From NCBI GenBank assembly GCA_937880335.1, contig CALFLJ010000037.1:1-5937 (forward strand): DNA of 5,937 nucleotides. The letters run 5' to 3'. Shown here piece after piece: positions 1 to 5,722 of the stretch (within the stretch, counting starts at the first letter, position 1; every line of letters begins with the position of its first letter). The notes beneath the pieces were generated by a model. The model made no database searches. It worked only from the letters and a program-made list of their open reading frames with translations, and was not told where the DNA came from. A program made the translations under genes and the position numbers. Source of the DNA: an uncultured Succinatimonas sp. Lineage in GTDB: Bacteria; Pseudomonadota; Gammaproteobacteria; Enterobacterales; Succinivibrionaceae.

Positions 1-24
1 GTTCGAACCTCGTTTCCCGCTCCA
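1..24 (+). tRNA. tRNA-Gly (probably GCC), 3' end only
   Basis: The first 24 bases read as the T-loop (TTCGAAC), the 3' side of the T-stem, an acceptor strand TTCCCGC, discriminator T73 and an encoded CCA. The acceptor strand and the T73 discriminator match the 3' end of E. coli tRNA-Gly(GCC) closely. The anticodon lies outside the window, so the isoacceptor is inferred from this similarity. A terminator follows 12 bases later, so this is the last gene of its transcript. Confidence 0.85.
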
Positions 25-35
25 GAAAAAATAGC

Positions 36-60
36 AAGTCACCTTTTGGTGGCTTTTTTT
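36..60 (+). terminator. Rho-independent terminator of the tRNA-Gly transcript
   Basis: An 8-bp stem (36-43 with 48-55, one G-T pair) closes a TTTT loop and runs into a T-tract at 54-60. It sits directly after the tRNA-Gly end, and no reading frame lies between the two. It separates the tRNA transcript from secA. Confidence 0.85.
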
Positions 61-125
61 ATTTTAGGCTCTCCATTCTTTTTGCTCTCAAAACATTTAA
101 TCTTTTTCTTGAAATTCCTTCCTTT

Positions 126-145
126 TACCTATATATAAATAGGTA
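126..145. repeat. 7-bp inverted repeat in the secA upstream region, possible operator or upstream promoter
   Basis: TACCTAT (126-132) and ATAGGTA (139-145) form a perfect inverted repeat around a 6-base A/T centre. The A/T-rich centre also gives weak -10-like matches (TATATA at 132-137), with TTGAAA at 109-114 as a possible -35 17 bases upstream. It could be an operator or part of an upstream secA promoter. In DNA this AT-rich, chance is a real alternative. Confidence 0.25.
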
Positions 146-176
146 TGCAAAAAGTTCTACTTATTTGAGATGAAAA

Positions 177-199
177 TCTCTTAAAAGAGAGTTTTTTTT
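177..199 (+). terminator. Terminator-like hairpin in the secA leader
   Basis: TCTCT (177-181) pairs with AGAGA (186-190) around a TAAA loop and is followed by eight T residues (192-199). The 5' arm can instead pair with GAGAT at 167-171 through a GAAA loop, giving two mutually exclusive hairpins. This would matter only if transcription starts upstream, for example near 109-145. The stem is short, so termination would be weak. It may be a backup terminator or a simple attenuator. Confidence 0.4.
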
Positions 200-225
200 A
201 GAAAAATGTGCAATCGGGGTATAAT
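197..225 (+). promoter_or_regulatory. Probable sigma70 promoter of secA
   Basis: A perfect TATAAT at 220-225 lies 17 bases after TTTAGA (197-202, four of six matches to TTGACA). Transcription would start near 232, leaving an untranslated leader of about 36 bases before the ATG at 268. This placement also argues against the GTG at 208 as start codon, since that codon would lie inside the promoter. Confidence 0.65.
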
Positions 226-267
226 GCCGGTTGTCAAATTTATCAATCAATAGAAACTATTAGAAAA

Positions 268-2979
268 ATGTTTATTACCTCCATTGTTACAAAGATCATC
301 GGTAGTTCTAATCAGCGTACAGTACGTCGTTTATCGAAGATCGTAAAAACCATCAATGCCCTTGAACCTAAATATCAAGCTTTAAAAGATGAAGAATTTA
401 AAGCTGTTACTGAGCAATTTCGTCAAAGAATTAAAGATGGCGAAACTTTAGAGAGCATATTGCCAGAGGCTTTCGCTGCAGCTCGAGAGGTTGCAATCAG
501 ATCTTTAGGTCTAAGACCTTTTGATGTTCAGTTAATGGGAGGTATGGTTTTAAACGCCAATCAAATTGCAGAAATGAAAACAGGTGAGGGTAAAACCTTA
601 ACTGCTCTTTTACCATGTTATTTAAATGCTTTAAGTGGTAATGGTGTTCACGTAGTTACTATTAACGATTACTTAGCCAGACGTGACAGCGATTGGAGCC
701 GTCCTTTTTATACAATGTTTGGTATGACAGTAGGTGTTAATATCCCAGGAATGAGCCCTGAGGAAAAGCGTAACGCTTACTCATGTGATGTTACATATGG
801 AACTAATAATGAGTTTGGCTTTGATTATCTGCGCGATAATATGGCGTATACAAAAGAGCAACGTGTACAGCGTCAACTTAATTACGCTTTGGTAGATGAG
901 GTTGACTCTGTTTTAATTGATGAGGCTCGTACCCCGCTTATTATCTCAGGTGCAGCTGAAAACGGCTCTAAGCTTTATCAGGCTGTAGATAAGATTATTC
1001 CTGGTTTAATTTTCCAAGAAAAAGAAGATACAGAGGATTACACCGGAGAGGGTGATTACACATTAGATCTAAAGCTTCGTCAGGCTTATTTAACAGAGCG
1101 TGGCCAGGTGAAGATTGAGAATCTTTTAATTAAGATAGGTCTTTTAAAAGAGGGAGATAAGTTATTCTCATCTGAAAATATAACCCTTTTACATCATGTT
1201 ATGGCTGCGTTAAGAGCTCATACTTTATTTAAGCGTGATGTTGATTACGTTGTTGATGAAAATGGTGAGGTTGTAATCATCGATGAGCATACCGGCCGTA
1301 AGATGCAAGGTCGTCGCTGGTCAGATGGCTTGCATCAGGCTATTGAGGCTAAAGAGGGTGTCAATATCAGAGCTGAGAATCAAACCTTAGCTTCTATTAC
1401 CTTCCAGAACTATTTCCGCATGTATAAAAAGCTTGCAGGTATGACTGGTACTGCTGATACAGAGGCATATGAGTTTCAGCAGATCTATGGTTTATCAACT
1501 ATTGTATTGCCAACAAATAAACCAATGATAAGACAGGATATGCCAGATCTCATTTATTTAACAGAGGATGAGAAATACAATGCAATCATTGAAGATATCA
1601 AGTCTACTGTAGCAAAAGGTCGCCCTGTTTTAGTTGGTACTATATCAATTGAAAATTCAGAACGTCTGTCTTTAATGCTTGATAAGCTTAAAATTCCTCA
1701 TCAGGTTTTAAACGCAAAGTTCCATGAAATGGAAGCTCATATTGTAGCCCAGGCAGGTCGTCCGGGTACTGTTACTATTGCTACTAATATGGCAGGTCGT
1801 GGTACTGATATTATTCTAGGTGGTAGCTTAAAAGAAGACCTTAAGGCATTAGGCGAGAATGCAACTGAAGAACAAATTCAGGATGCTACAGCCAAATGGC
1901 AGGAGCGCCATGATGCAGTTGTAAAGGCTGGTGGCTTACACATTATTGGATCTGAACGTCATGAATCCCGCCGTATTGATAATCAGCTCCGTGGTCGTGC
2001 AGGTCGTCAGGGAGATCCTGGTTCATCTCGTTTTTATCTTTCAATGGATGACAACCTAATGAAACTCTTTGGTTCTGAAAAACTAAAGAATTTTATGCGT
2101 AAGATGGGTATGACAGATGGTCAACCACTTGAACATCGTTTTATTACAAGGGCCATTGAATCTGCTCAAAGAAAAGTTGAGACCCGCAACTTCGACATCC
2201 GTAAGAGTTTACTTGAGTATGACGATGTTGCAAATGAGCAACGTAAGGTTATTTATGAGGAGAGAAATGCTCTTTTAGATGGAGAGGATATCTCAGAGAC
2301 TATTCACACTATTTTCGAGGATGTATTAGACGAGGCTGTATCTAAGTTTATACCTCCAAATTCTCTGTCTGAGACTTGGAAAGTTGATGAGCTTGAGAAG
2401 TACTTAGCTGCAGTCTTTATGATAGAAGCTCCTGTATCTACCTGGATAAAGGAAGATGAGCATATTGTAGAGGAGCAGATAAGAGAGAGAGTGATAGCTT
2501 TAGGACATGAGTATTACAAGAAGAAGTGCGATACTATTGGTCCTGATAATCAAAAGCATCTAGAGAAGAGCGTTATGTTGCAGTGCATTGATGCATTGTG
2601 GAAGGAGCACCTTGCCGCTATGGATTATATGCGTCAGGGAATTGGTCTTCAAGGCTATGCCCAGAAGAACCCTAAGAACGAGTATAAGATTCAGTCATTT
2701 AAACTCTTTACTAAAATGCTTGAGAATTTAAAATCTCAGGTTGTTTCTATTTTATGTCGTATTCAGGTCAGAATGCGTACTCAAGAAGAAATAGATGAAG
2801 AGAATAAAGCTCGTGCTCAAGAGGCTGAGATTGAGCGTCAAAAAGAGGCTCAACAGGAGCAAGAGGATAAGATGCGTCAGGAGGCTAAGGCCTTTGCTGA
2901 TATGCATATAGGTCGTAACGATCCTTGTCCGTGCGGATCAGGCAAGAAATATAAAAACTGCCACGGACGCTTTATCTAG
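268..2979 (+). CDS. secA: Protein translocase ATPase subunit SecA
   Basis: SecA is the cytosolic and membrane-associated ATPase that drives unfolded preproteins through the SecYEG channel. The 903-residue product matches E. coli SecA (901 residues) end to end. Visible motifs include Walker A TGEGKT (residues 105-110), Walker B DEVD (210-213), the NBD2 motif NQLRGRAGRQGD with its arginines, the two-helix finger region (EHLAAMDYMRQGI), a charged glutamate/glutamine-rich linker (about 837-881) and the zinc-binding C-terminus (Cys887, Cys889, Cys898, His899) that contacts SecB and phospholipids. The ATG at 268 is chosen because it aligns with the family N-terminus. A GTG at 208 would add 20 residues with no family counterpart and would overlap the promoter. 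No strong Shine-Dalgarno sequence precedes the ATG. No secM-like gene lies upstream, unlike in E. coli. It is probably monocistronic, since a hairpin follows the TAG stop. Confidence 0.97.
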   Translation: MFITSIVTKIIGSSNQRTVRRLSKIVKTINALEPKYQALKDEEFKAVTEQFRQRIKDGETLESILPEAFAAAREVAIRSLGLRPFDVQLMGGMVLNANQIAEMKTGEGKTLTALLPCYLNALSGNGVHVVTINDYLARRDSDWSRPFYTMFGMTVGVNIPGMSPEEKRNAYSCDVTYGTNNEFGFDYLRDNMAYTKEQRVQRQLNYALVDEVDSVLIDEARTPLIISGAAENGSKLYQAVDKIIPGLIFQEKEDTEDYTGEGDYTLDLKLRQAYLTERGQVKIENLLIKIGLLKEGDKLFSSENITLLHHVMAALRAHTLFKRDVDYVVDENGEVVIIDEHTGRKMQGRRWSDGLHQAIEAKEGVNIRAENQTLASITFQNYFRMYKKLAGMTGTADTEAYEFQQIYGLSTIVLPTNKPMIRQDMPDLIYLTEDEKYNAIIEDIKSTVAKGRPVLVGTISIENSERLSLMLDKLKIPHQVLNAKFHEMEAHIVAQAGRPGTVTIATNMAGRGTDIILGGSLKEDLKALGENATEEQIQDATAKWQERHDAVVKAGGLHIIGSERHESRRIDNQLRGRAGRQGDPGSSRFYLSMDDNLMKLFGSEKLKNFMRKMGMTDGQPLEHRFITRAIESAQRKVETRNFDIRKSLLEYDDVANEQRKVIYEERNALLDGEDISETIHTIFEDVLDEAVSKFIPPNSLSETWKVDELEKYLAAVFMIEAPVSTWIKEDEHIVEEQIRERVIALGHEYYKKKCDTIGPDNQKHLEKSVMLQCIDALWKEHLAAMDYMRQGIGLQGYAQKNPKNEYKIQSFKLFTKMLENLKSQVVSILCRIQVRMRTQEEIDEENKARAQEAEIERQKEAQQEQEDKMRQEAKAFADMHIGRNDPCPCGSGKKYKNCHGRFI

Positions 2980-2989
2980 TCTTTAACTT

Positions 2990-3017
2990 TAAGGCCACAT
3001 TTATATATGTGGCCTTA
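2990..3017 (+). terminator. Hairpin downstream of secA, probable terminator or mRNA 3' end
   Basis: AAGGCCACAT (2991-3000) pairs perfectly with ATGTGGCCTT (3007-3016) around a 6-base loop, and T2990-A3017 adds an eleventh pair. The hairpin begins 10 bases after the secA stop. It lacks a proper T-tract on either strand, so it may protect the 3' end or terminate weakly rather than act as a classic intrinsic terminator. Confidence 0.55.
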
Positions 3018-3050
3018 GTCAAACTCAATTCTCCCCAAATTTTTCCTTCC

Positions 3051-3085
3051 TATAATCAATTGCTTAGATTTTTGATTTGTATAAT
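3051..3085 (+). promoter_or_regulatory. Candidate promoter(s) for the SSB-like/AAA+ operon
   Basis: Two perfect TATAAT hexamers occur at 3051-3056 and 3080-3085 in the 190-base gap between secA and the SSB-like gene. Neither has a convincing -35 at 16-18 bases, so the choice is open. TTGCTT at 3060-3065 is only 14 bases before the second hexamer. A start from the second would leave a leader of roughly 80 bases. Confidence 0.35.
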
Positions 3086-3170
3086 TTTAGTCATTGTTTA
3101 GCCAAAAAAAATAATTTTATAAATATCCCTAGATAAGATTAATTAAACTAAATATTGAAAGGGAAAAACA

Positions 3171-3539
3171 ATGTCTGATACAAATGAAGTCACAATTGTA
3201 GGTGAAATATTATCTTATCTTGATATAAAGCCAAATATAACTTGTGATGGAAAAAATTTACGATTTCATATAAAAACAACTGAAACACTATATTCTGATA
3301 AAACTAAATCTTATATAAAGCATGTTGAGTATCACAAAGTGGTGGTAAAGGATCGGGATTTTAGAGTTCATTTAGCTAATCAAGTAGAGTCTTTATTAGT
3401 TCCAGGAAATATTCTTAAGATAAAAGGGGCTTTGCGTAATTATCGCTATCCAAATTTAAAAGGTGTCTGTAGTGAAAGAAGTGAGGTGGAGGCTCATACT
3501 GTAGAGCTTGTGAGAGGATTTGTAAATGTCAATAATTAA
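3171..3539 (+). CDS. SSB-like single-stranded DNA-binding (OB-fold) protein
   Basis: The 122-residue product resembles the OB-fold core of bacterial single-stranded DNA-binding proteins. It opens with NEVTIVGEI, like the NKVILVGNL start of E. coli SSB. It continues with YHKVVV (residues 54-59, matching WHRVVL with Tyr for Trp54) and LLVPGNILKIKGALRNYRY (75-93, matching the LRKGSQVYIEGQLRTRKW strand). It is shorter than housekeeping SSB (178 residues in E. coli) and ends in VNVNN. It therefore lacks both the disordered linker and the acidic DDDIPF-type tip that recruits partner proteins. A good GAAAGGGA ribosome-binding site (3157-3164) precedes the ATG. The gene overlaps the AAA+ ATPase gene by 14 bases, implying one mRNA and coupled translation. 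It is most likely an accessory SSB of the mobile-element kind, not the main cellular one. A PriB-like role is less likely because that gene normally sits in the rpsF-rpsR operon. Confidence 0.75.
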   Translation: MSDTNEVTIVGEILSYLDIKPNITCDGKNLRFHIKTTETLYSDKTKSYIKHVEYHKVVVKDRDFRVHLANQVESLLVPGNILKIKGALRNYRYPNLKGVCSERSEVEAHTVELVRGFVNVNN

Positions 3540-4149
3540 CCTTTGTGAAGTATTTAACTGTGAAGAACTTTTAGTAAAAGAGTTTGAATTTACTCAAAAT
3601 CACACTTTATCTCATCATATTCCAATTATTGACAACGGATATATATTTGAGCAGGGATTATTAAATGATATCCTTTTATATTTAGCACATCCGCTTAGGG
3701 ATTGTCTTTATTTATTAGGTCCATCAGGCTGCGGGAAAACATCTGTTATCCATCAGGTAGCTTCACGTTTAGGTTGGGGTGTAGAACAGGTAACCTTATC
3801 AAATAAAAGTGAATCGTTTGACCTTATTGGTCATCAGACATTGAGGCATGGAAATCTGGTTTTTGAGTATGGTCCTTTAACAAATGCAATGATCTATGCC
3901 GAGATTTTAATCCTTAATGAAATCGATTTGATGTCTCCTGGGGATTTAGCTGCGCTAAATGACGTGCTTGAAGGAAGACCATTGCTAATAATTGCAAATA
4001 ACGGAGAAATTGTTTATCCACACAAAAATTTTAGAGTTGTTGCTACGGCAAATACCCAGGGGCTAGGTGATCAAAATGGATTTTACAATGGGGCACGAAT
4101 TTTAAATCAAGCTTTTTTAGACAGATTTAGATTTGTTGAGGTTGATTAG
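3526..4149 (+). CDS. MoxR/CobS-like AAA+ ATPase, N-terminal part, ends at an in-frame TAG
   Basis: The 207-residue product is an AAA+ ATPase module of the MoxR/CobS/NorQ (AAA_5) type. These usually remodel protein partners, often together with a von Willebrand factor A protein. Walker A GPSGCGKT is at residues 65-72. The Walker B segment ILILNEID (127-134) carries Asn131 where Asp is usual, with the catalytic Glu132 kept. Sensor 1 is ATAN (173-176). GDQNGFYNGARILNQAFLDRF (181-201) holds the arginine-finger region typical of CobS-like proteins. The ATG overlaps the SSB-like gene, and GAGAGGA (3512-3518) gives a good ribosome-binding site 7 bases away. The frame stops at TAG just after the FRFVEVD strand, before the small helical lid domain. 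The lid is encoded in the same frame right after the stop (4150-4518), so this is most likely a gene broken by a point mutation. All nucleotide-binding motifs lie before the stop, but a protein without its lid is unlikely to hexamerise or hydrolyse ATP normally. No VWA partner gene is nearby. Confidence 0.8.
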   Translation: MSIINLCEVFNCEELLVKEFEFTQNHTLSHHIPIIDNGYIFEQGLLNDILLYLAHPLRDCLYLLGPSGCGKTSVIHQVASRLGWGVEQVTLSNKSESFDLIGHQTLRHGNLVFEYGPLTNAMIYAEILILNEIDLMSPGDLAALNDVLEGRPLLIIANNGEIVYPHKNFRVVATANTQGLGDQNGFYNGARILNQAFLDRFRFVEVD

Positions 4150-4518
4150 AAGAATTGCCCTAATTTGGATGAAGATATAAGTAATAAACTAGTAAGATTT
4201 GCAAAAGAGCTTAGGGATGTATTGAAAAAGGGAGATGAAATTGGGATAAATCAGCTTTCAGCCCCTTTTTCATCAAGAACATTATTAAAGATTGCATCTA
4301 TCATATCTCTAGATTATAAGATAAGCATACAAAAGGCAGTAGATTGTTGTTTTGCCTTGAGACTTCCTTTAGTTGAGCGGGAATACGTAAGGCGTTTGTG
4401 CAATGATATCTTTGGACATGAAAACAAAAAAGCTGTTGTAGATAATAATTTAAAAGAGGAATCTTCTACAAAGCAAAATTTAGATCCTGAAGATGGAATA
4501 ACAGAAGAAAAAAACTGA
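4150..4518 (+). pseudogene. C-terminal lid region of the AAA+ ATPase, same frame, separated by TAG
   Basis: This stretch continues the reading frame of the upstream ATPase with no shift: only the TAG at 4147-4149 separates them. It encodes a helical segment (KLVRFAKELRDVLKKG), then SAPFSSRTLLKIA, which matches the S-x-R-T-L lid signature that normally follows the LDRF region in CobS-like ATPases. It ends with a charged tail (KKAVVDNNLKEESS and onward). Joined across the stop, the protein would be about 330 residues, a normal family length. A TTG at 4165 could in theory restart translation, but no ribosome-binding site precedes it and it lies inside the domain. The frame remains open and conserved-looking for 122 codons, so the mutation is recent, or the TAG is read through, or it is a sequencing error. 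Confidence 0.7.
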
Positions 4519-4647
4519 ATAAATAAATTTTGGCTATAAAATTAATTTGCATTAAGGGCTATTGTCTTGATAAGATATAAAAATATGTTTAGAAATGATT
4601 TTTTTGCATGTTTTTTAAAGAAAAATAAAAAAAATTGTAAAAATTTG

Positions 4648-4676
4648 TTGACAAGTATTTGAGGATTTGGTTTAAT
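4648..4676 (+). promoter_or_regulatory. Strong sigma70 promoter of the tRNA-Phe operon, with UP-like A-tracts
   Basis: A perfect TTGACA (4648-4653) and TTTAAT (4671-4676, five of six) are separated by the optimal 17 bases. A- and T-tracts just upstream (about 4619-4646) resemble an UP element. The start point would be near 4683, a few bases before the mature tRNA 5' end. The G/C-rich stretch after the -10 (CCGCCGTCG) contrasts with the AT-rich surroundings and resembles the discriminator of stringently controlled stable-RNA promoters. Confidence 0.85.
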
Positions 4677-4686
4677 AACCGCCGTC

Positions 4687-4762
4687 GCCCAGATAGCTCA
4701 GTCGGTAGAGCAGGGGATTGAAAATCCCCGTGTCGGCAGTTCGATTCTGTCTCTGGGCACCA
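4687..4762 (+). tRNA. pheT-type tRNA-Phe: tRNA-Phe (GAA), copy 1
   Basis: The 76 bases fold as a complete cloverleaf. A perfect 7-bp acceptor pairs GCCCAGA with TCTGGGC. The 5-bp anticodon stem GGGGA/TCCCC closes the loop TTGAAAA, giving anticodon GAA. The T-arm carries TTCGATT with one G-T pair. The discriminator is A and CCA is encoded. The D- and anticodon arms are identical to E. coli tRNA-Phe, while the acceptor and T-stem differ. Confidence 0.98.
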
Positions 4763-4784
4763 CTAAAAATTTATTTCTCATTAC

Positions 4785-4860
4785 GCCCAGATAGCTCAGT
4801 CGGTAGAGCAGGGGATTGAAAATCCCCGTGTCGGCAGTTCGATTCTGTCTCTGGGCACCA
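4785..4860 (+). tRNA. pheT-type tRNA-Phe: tRNA-Phe (GAA), copy 2
   Basis: This is an exact 76-base repeat of the first tRNA-Phe, 22 bases downstream of it and on the same transcript. Identity stops sharply at both tRNA ends: the spacer and the flanks are unrelated. That points to an old duplication kept uniform by selection or gene conversion, and not to a fresh duplication of the whole unit. Confidence 0.98.
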
Positions 4861-4863
4861 TCT

Positions 4864-4889
4864 AAATCACCTCTAGGGTGATTTTTTTT
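4864..4889 (+). terminator. Rho-independent terminator of the tRNA-Phe operon
   Basis: AAATCACC (4864-4871) pairs with GGTGATTT (4877-4884) around a 5-base loop, and the 3' arm runs into eight T residues (4882-4889). It begins three bases after the second CCA end. Confidence 0.92.
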
Positions 4890-5097
4890 ATTTTTGCCTC
4901 TAAATTTCAAAAGTTCAGTTTAAATCAAAGCAATTAAGTTATTTTGTAAGTCTTAATTCTTGTTTTACCTATGATTCCGTCTTCAATTTTCTCTTTAATA
5001 AATACTTGACGATAATGTTTATATTTCTCTTATATCCTAAATTGATTGTGATTTTACATAAATTATATTTACATATAGGTCCGTGAATATATTTTGC
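4890..5097. other. AT-rich intergenic region between the tRNA-Phe operon and the hfq-like gene
   Basis: About 320 bases separate the tRNA end from the hfq-like start, and this part holds no gene I can support. Forward frames are short: the ATG at about 4971 opens only 12 codons. On the minus strand two overlapping frames without a convincing start (4934-5029 and 4969-5112) read somewhat like protein and may be remnants. TTGACG at 5006-5011 resembles a -35 but has no good -10 at normal spacing. Confidence 0.5.
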
Positions 5098-5106
5098 TGT
5101 TATAAT
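5098..5106 (+). promoter_or_regulatory. Extended -10 promoter of the hfq-like gene
   Basis: TGTTATAAT is a perfect extended -10 element (TGn followed by TATAAT at 5101-5106). No good -35 lies 17 bases upstream, which is typical of extended -10 promoters. Transcription would begin near 5113, giving a leader of about 70 bases. Confidence 0.6.
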
Positions 5107-5117
5107 TAGCAATCATT

Positions 5118-5135
5118 CCTAGAGCCTTATCTAGG
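5118..5135 (+). promoter_or_regulatory. Hairpin in the leader of the hfq-like mRNA
   Basis: CCTAGA (5118-5123) pairs with TCTAGG (5130-5135) around a 6-base loop, starting about 5 bases after the predicted transcription start. It has no T-tract and is not a terminator. A 5' stem-loop could stabilise the mRNA or take part in control, for example Hfq autoregulation, but that role is inference. Confidence 0.4.
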
Positions 5136-5182
5136 TAACAAAGTTTGCGGTTTTAGATTTAAATATAAGATGGTAAATTCAA

Positions 5183-5692
5183 GTGGCAGAAAATACTCAA
5201 AAGCAGGAACATGAGACCGCAGTAGCAAAACAATCTTTTCATTCATCTCGTGAGCATAAACCTTTAAAAAAAGGTCCGAGAGTGGTGGGAAAATTTAAGA
5301 GTTTTACGGCCGCTTTCATGCAGGGAAATGGCCAGAACGATGCTCTGCAATTTCTTAAGGATAACAAGTATCCTATCAATATATTTTTGGTGACTGGAGT
5401 CAAGTTTGACGGAATTATCAGTGATTTCGATCAATATACTATCAGTATTACCGATTCTAAAAATCATCAGCAGATGATTTATAAAGACAAAATTTCAACC
5501 TTAACTTTGAAAAAAACTGAGCACAGCTTAAGATCTAAAGGTAATAAATTTAATCCATCTTATAATGCCTCAAAAAGTGAGGCCGGTGGTAATTTAGAGA
5601 TTGGCGATAAAAGTCATGAAAGAAAGCCTCAGGGGGTAAATTCTCCAAAAGTTACAGTAATAAATCATGGTTTTAATAAAAACCAGATTTAA
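5183..5692 (+). CDS. hfq: Divergent Hfq-like RNA chaperone with N- and C-terminal extensions
   Basis: The central part (residues about 50-109) aligns with Hfq, the hexameric Sm-like protein that pairs small RNAs with mRNAs. Matches to E. coli Hfq include Gln51 (Gln8), YPINIFLVTGVKFDG (63-77, for VPVSIYLVNGIKLQG), FDQY (82-85, for FDQF40-42) and QMIYKDKIST (97-106, for QMVYKHAIST). Oddities: a basic 45-residue N-terminal extension; two extra residues in the loop between Sm1 and Sm2; Asp102 for His57 and Lys103 for Ala58 at the proximal pore; rim Arg16, Arg17 and Arg19 replaced by Lys, Asp and Lys; and Phe68 and Asp76 for Tyr25 and Gln33 on the distal face. The last 60 residues are polar and probably disordered. 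At 169 residues it exceeds E. coli Hfq (102). The GTG start follows an in-frame TAA nine bases upstream, with AAGATGG (5167-5173) as a modest ribosome-binding site. Met46 (ATG 5318) would give a canonical-length N-terminus but has no ribosome-binding site. It is not in the usual miaA-hfq-hflX setting, so it could be the sole Hfq or a second paralogue. Confidence 0.85.
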   Translation: MAENTQKQEHETAVAKQSFHSSREHKPLKKGPRVVGKFKSFTAAFMQGNGQNDALQFLKDNKYPINIFLVTGVKFDGIISDFDQYTISITDSKNHQQMIYKDKISTLTLKKTEHSLRSKGNKFNPSYNASKSEAGGNLEIGDKSHERKPQGVNSPKVTVINHGFNKNQI

Positions 5693-5722
5693 TATGCTGT
5701 AAAATTTTGGAAGGCTGTTTTT

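Noticed and set aside
208..267. GTG at 208 as the secA start, adding 20 residues
   Set aside because: The extra residues have no counterpart in SecA, the codons overlap the TATAAT at 220-225, and the ATG at 268 aligns with the family N-terminus.
2977..4149. Reassigned TAG codon (alternative genetic code)
   Set aside because: secA ends with TAG exactly where SecA proteins end, and no suppressor tRNA is seen in the window.
4165..4518. TTG at 4165 as the start of an independent 117-residue gene
   Set aside because: There is no ribosome-binding site, and the translation is the in-frame lid domain of the upstream ATPase. It is better described as a fragment of that gene.
4687..4860. Tandem tRNA-Phe repeat as attachment-site duplication of an integrated element
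   Set aside because: Both copies are complete tRNA genes only 22 bases apart with a shared promoter and terminator. There is no integrase and no room for an element between them.
4698..4910. Minus-strand 70-codon open frame across the tRNA-Phe genes
   Set aside because: It is the antisense of the two tRNAs. Its RIELPT-type repeat is a well-known spurious translation of tRNA genes.
5264..5467. Minus-strand 67-codon open frame
   Set aside because: It lies entirely opposite the Hfq core, which has clear family similarity on the plus strand.
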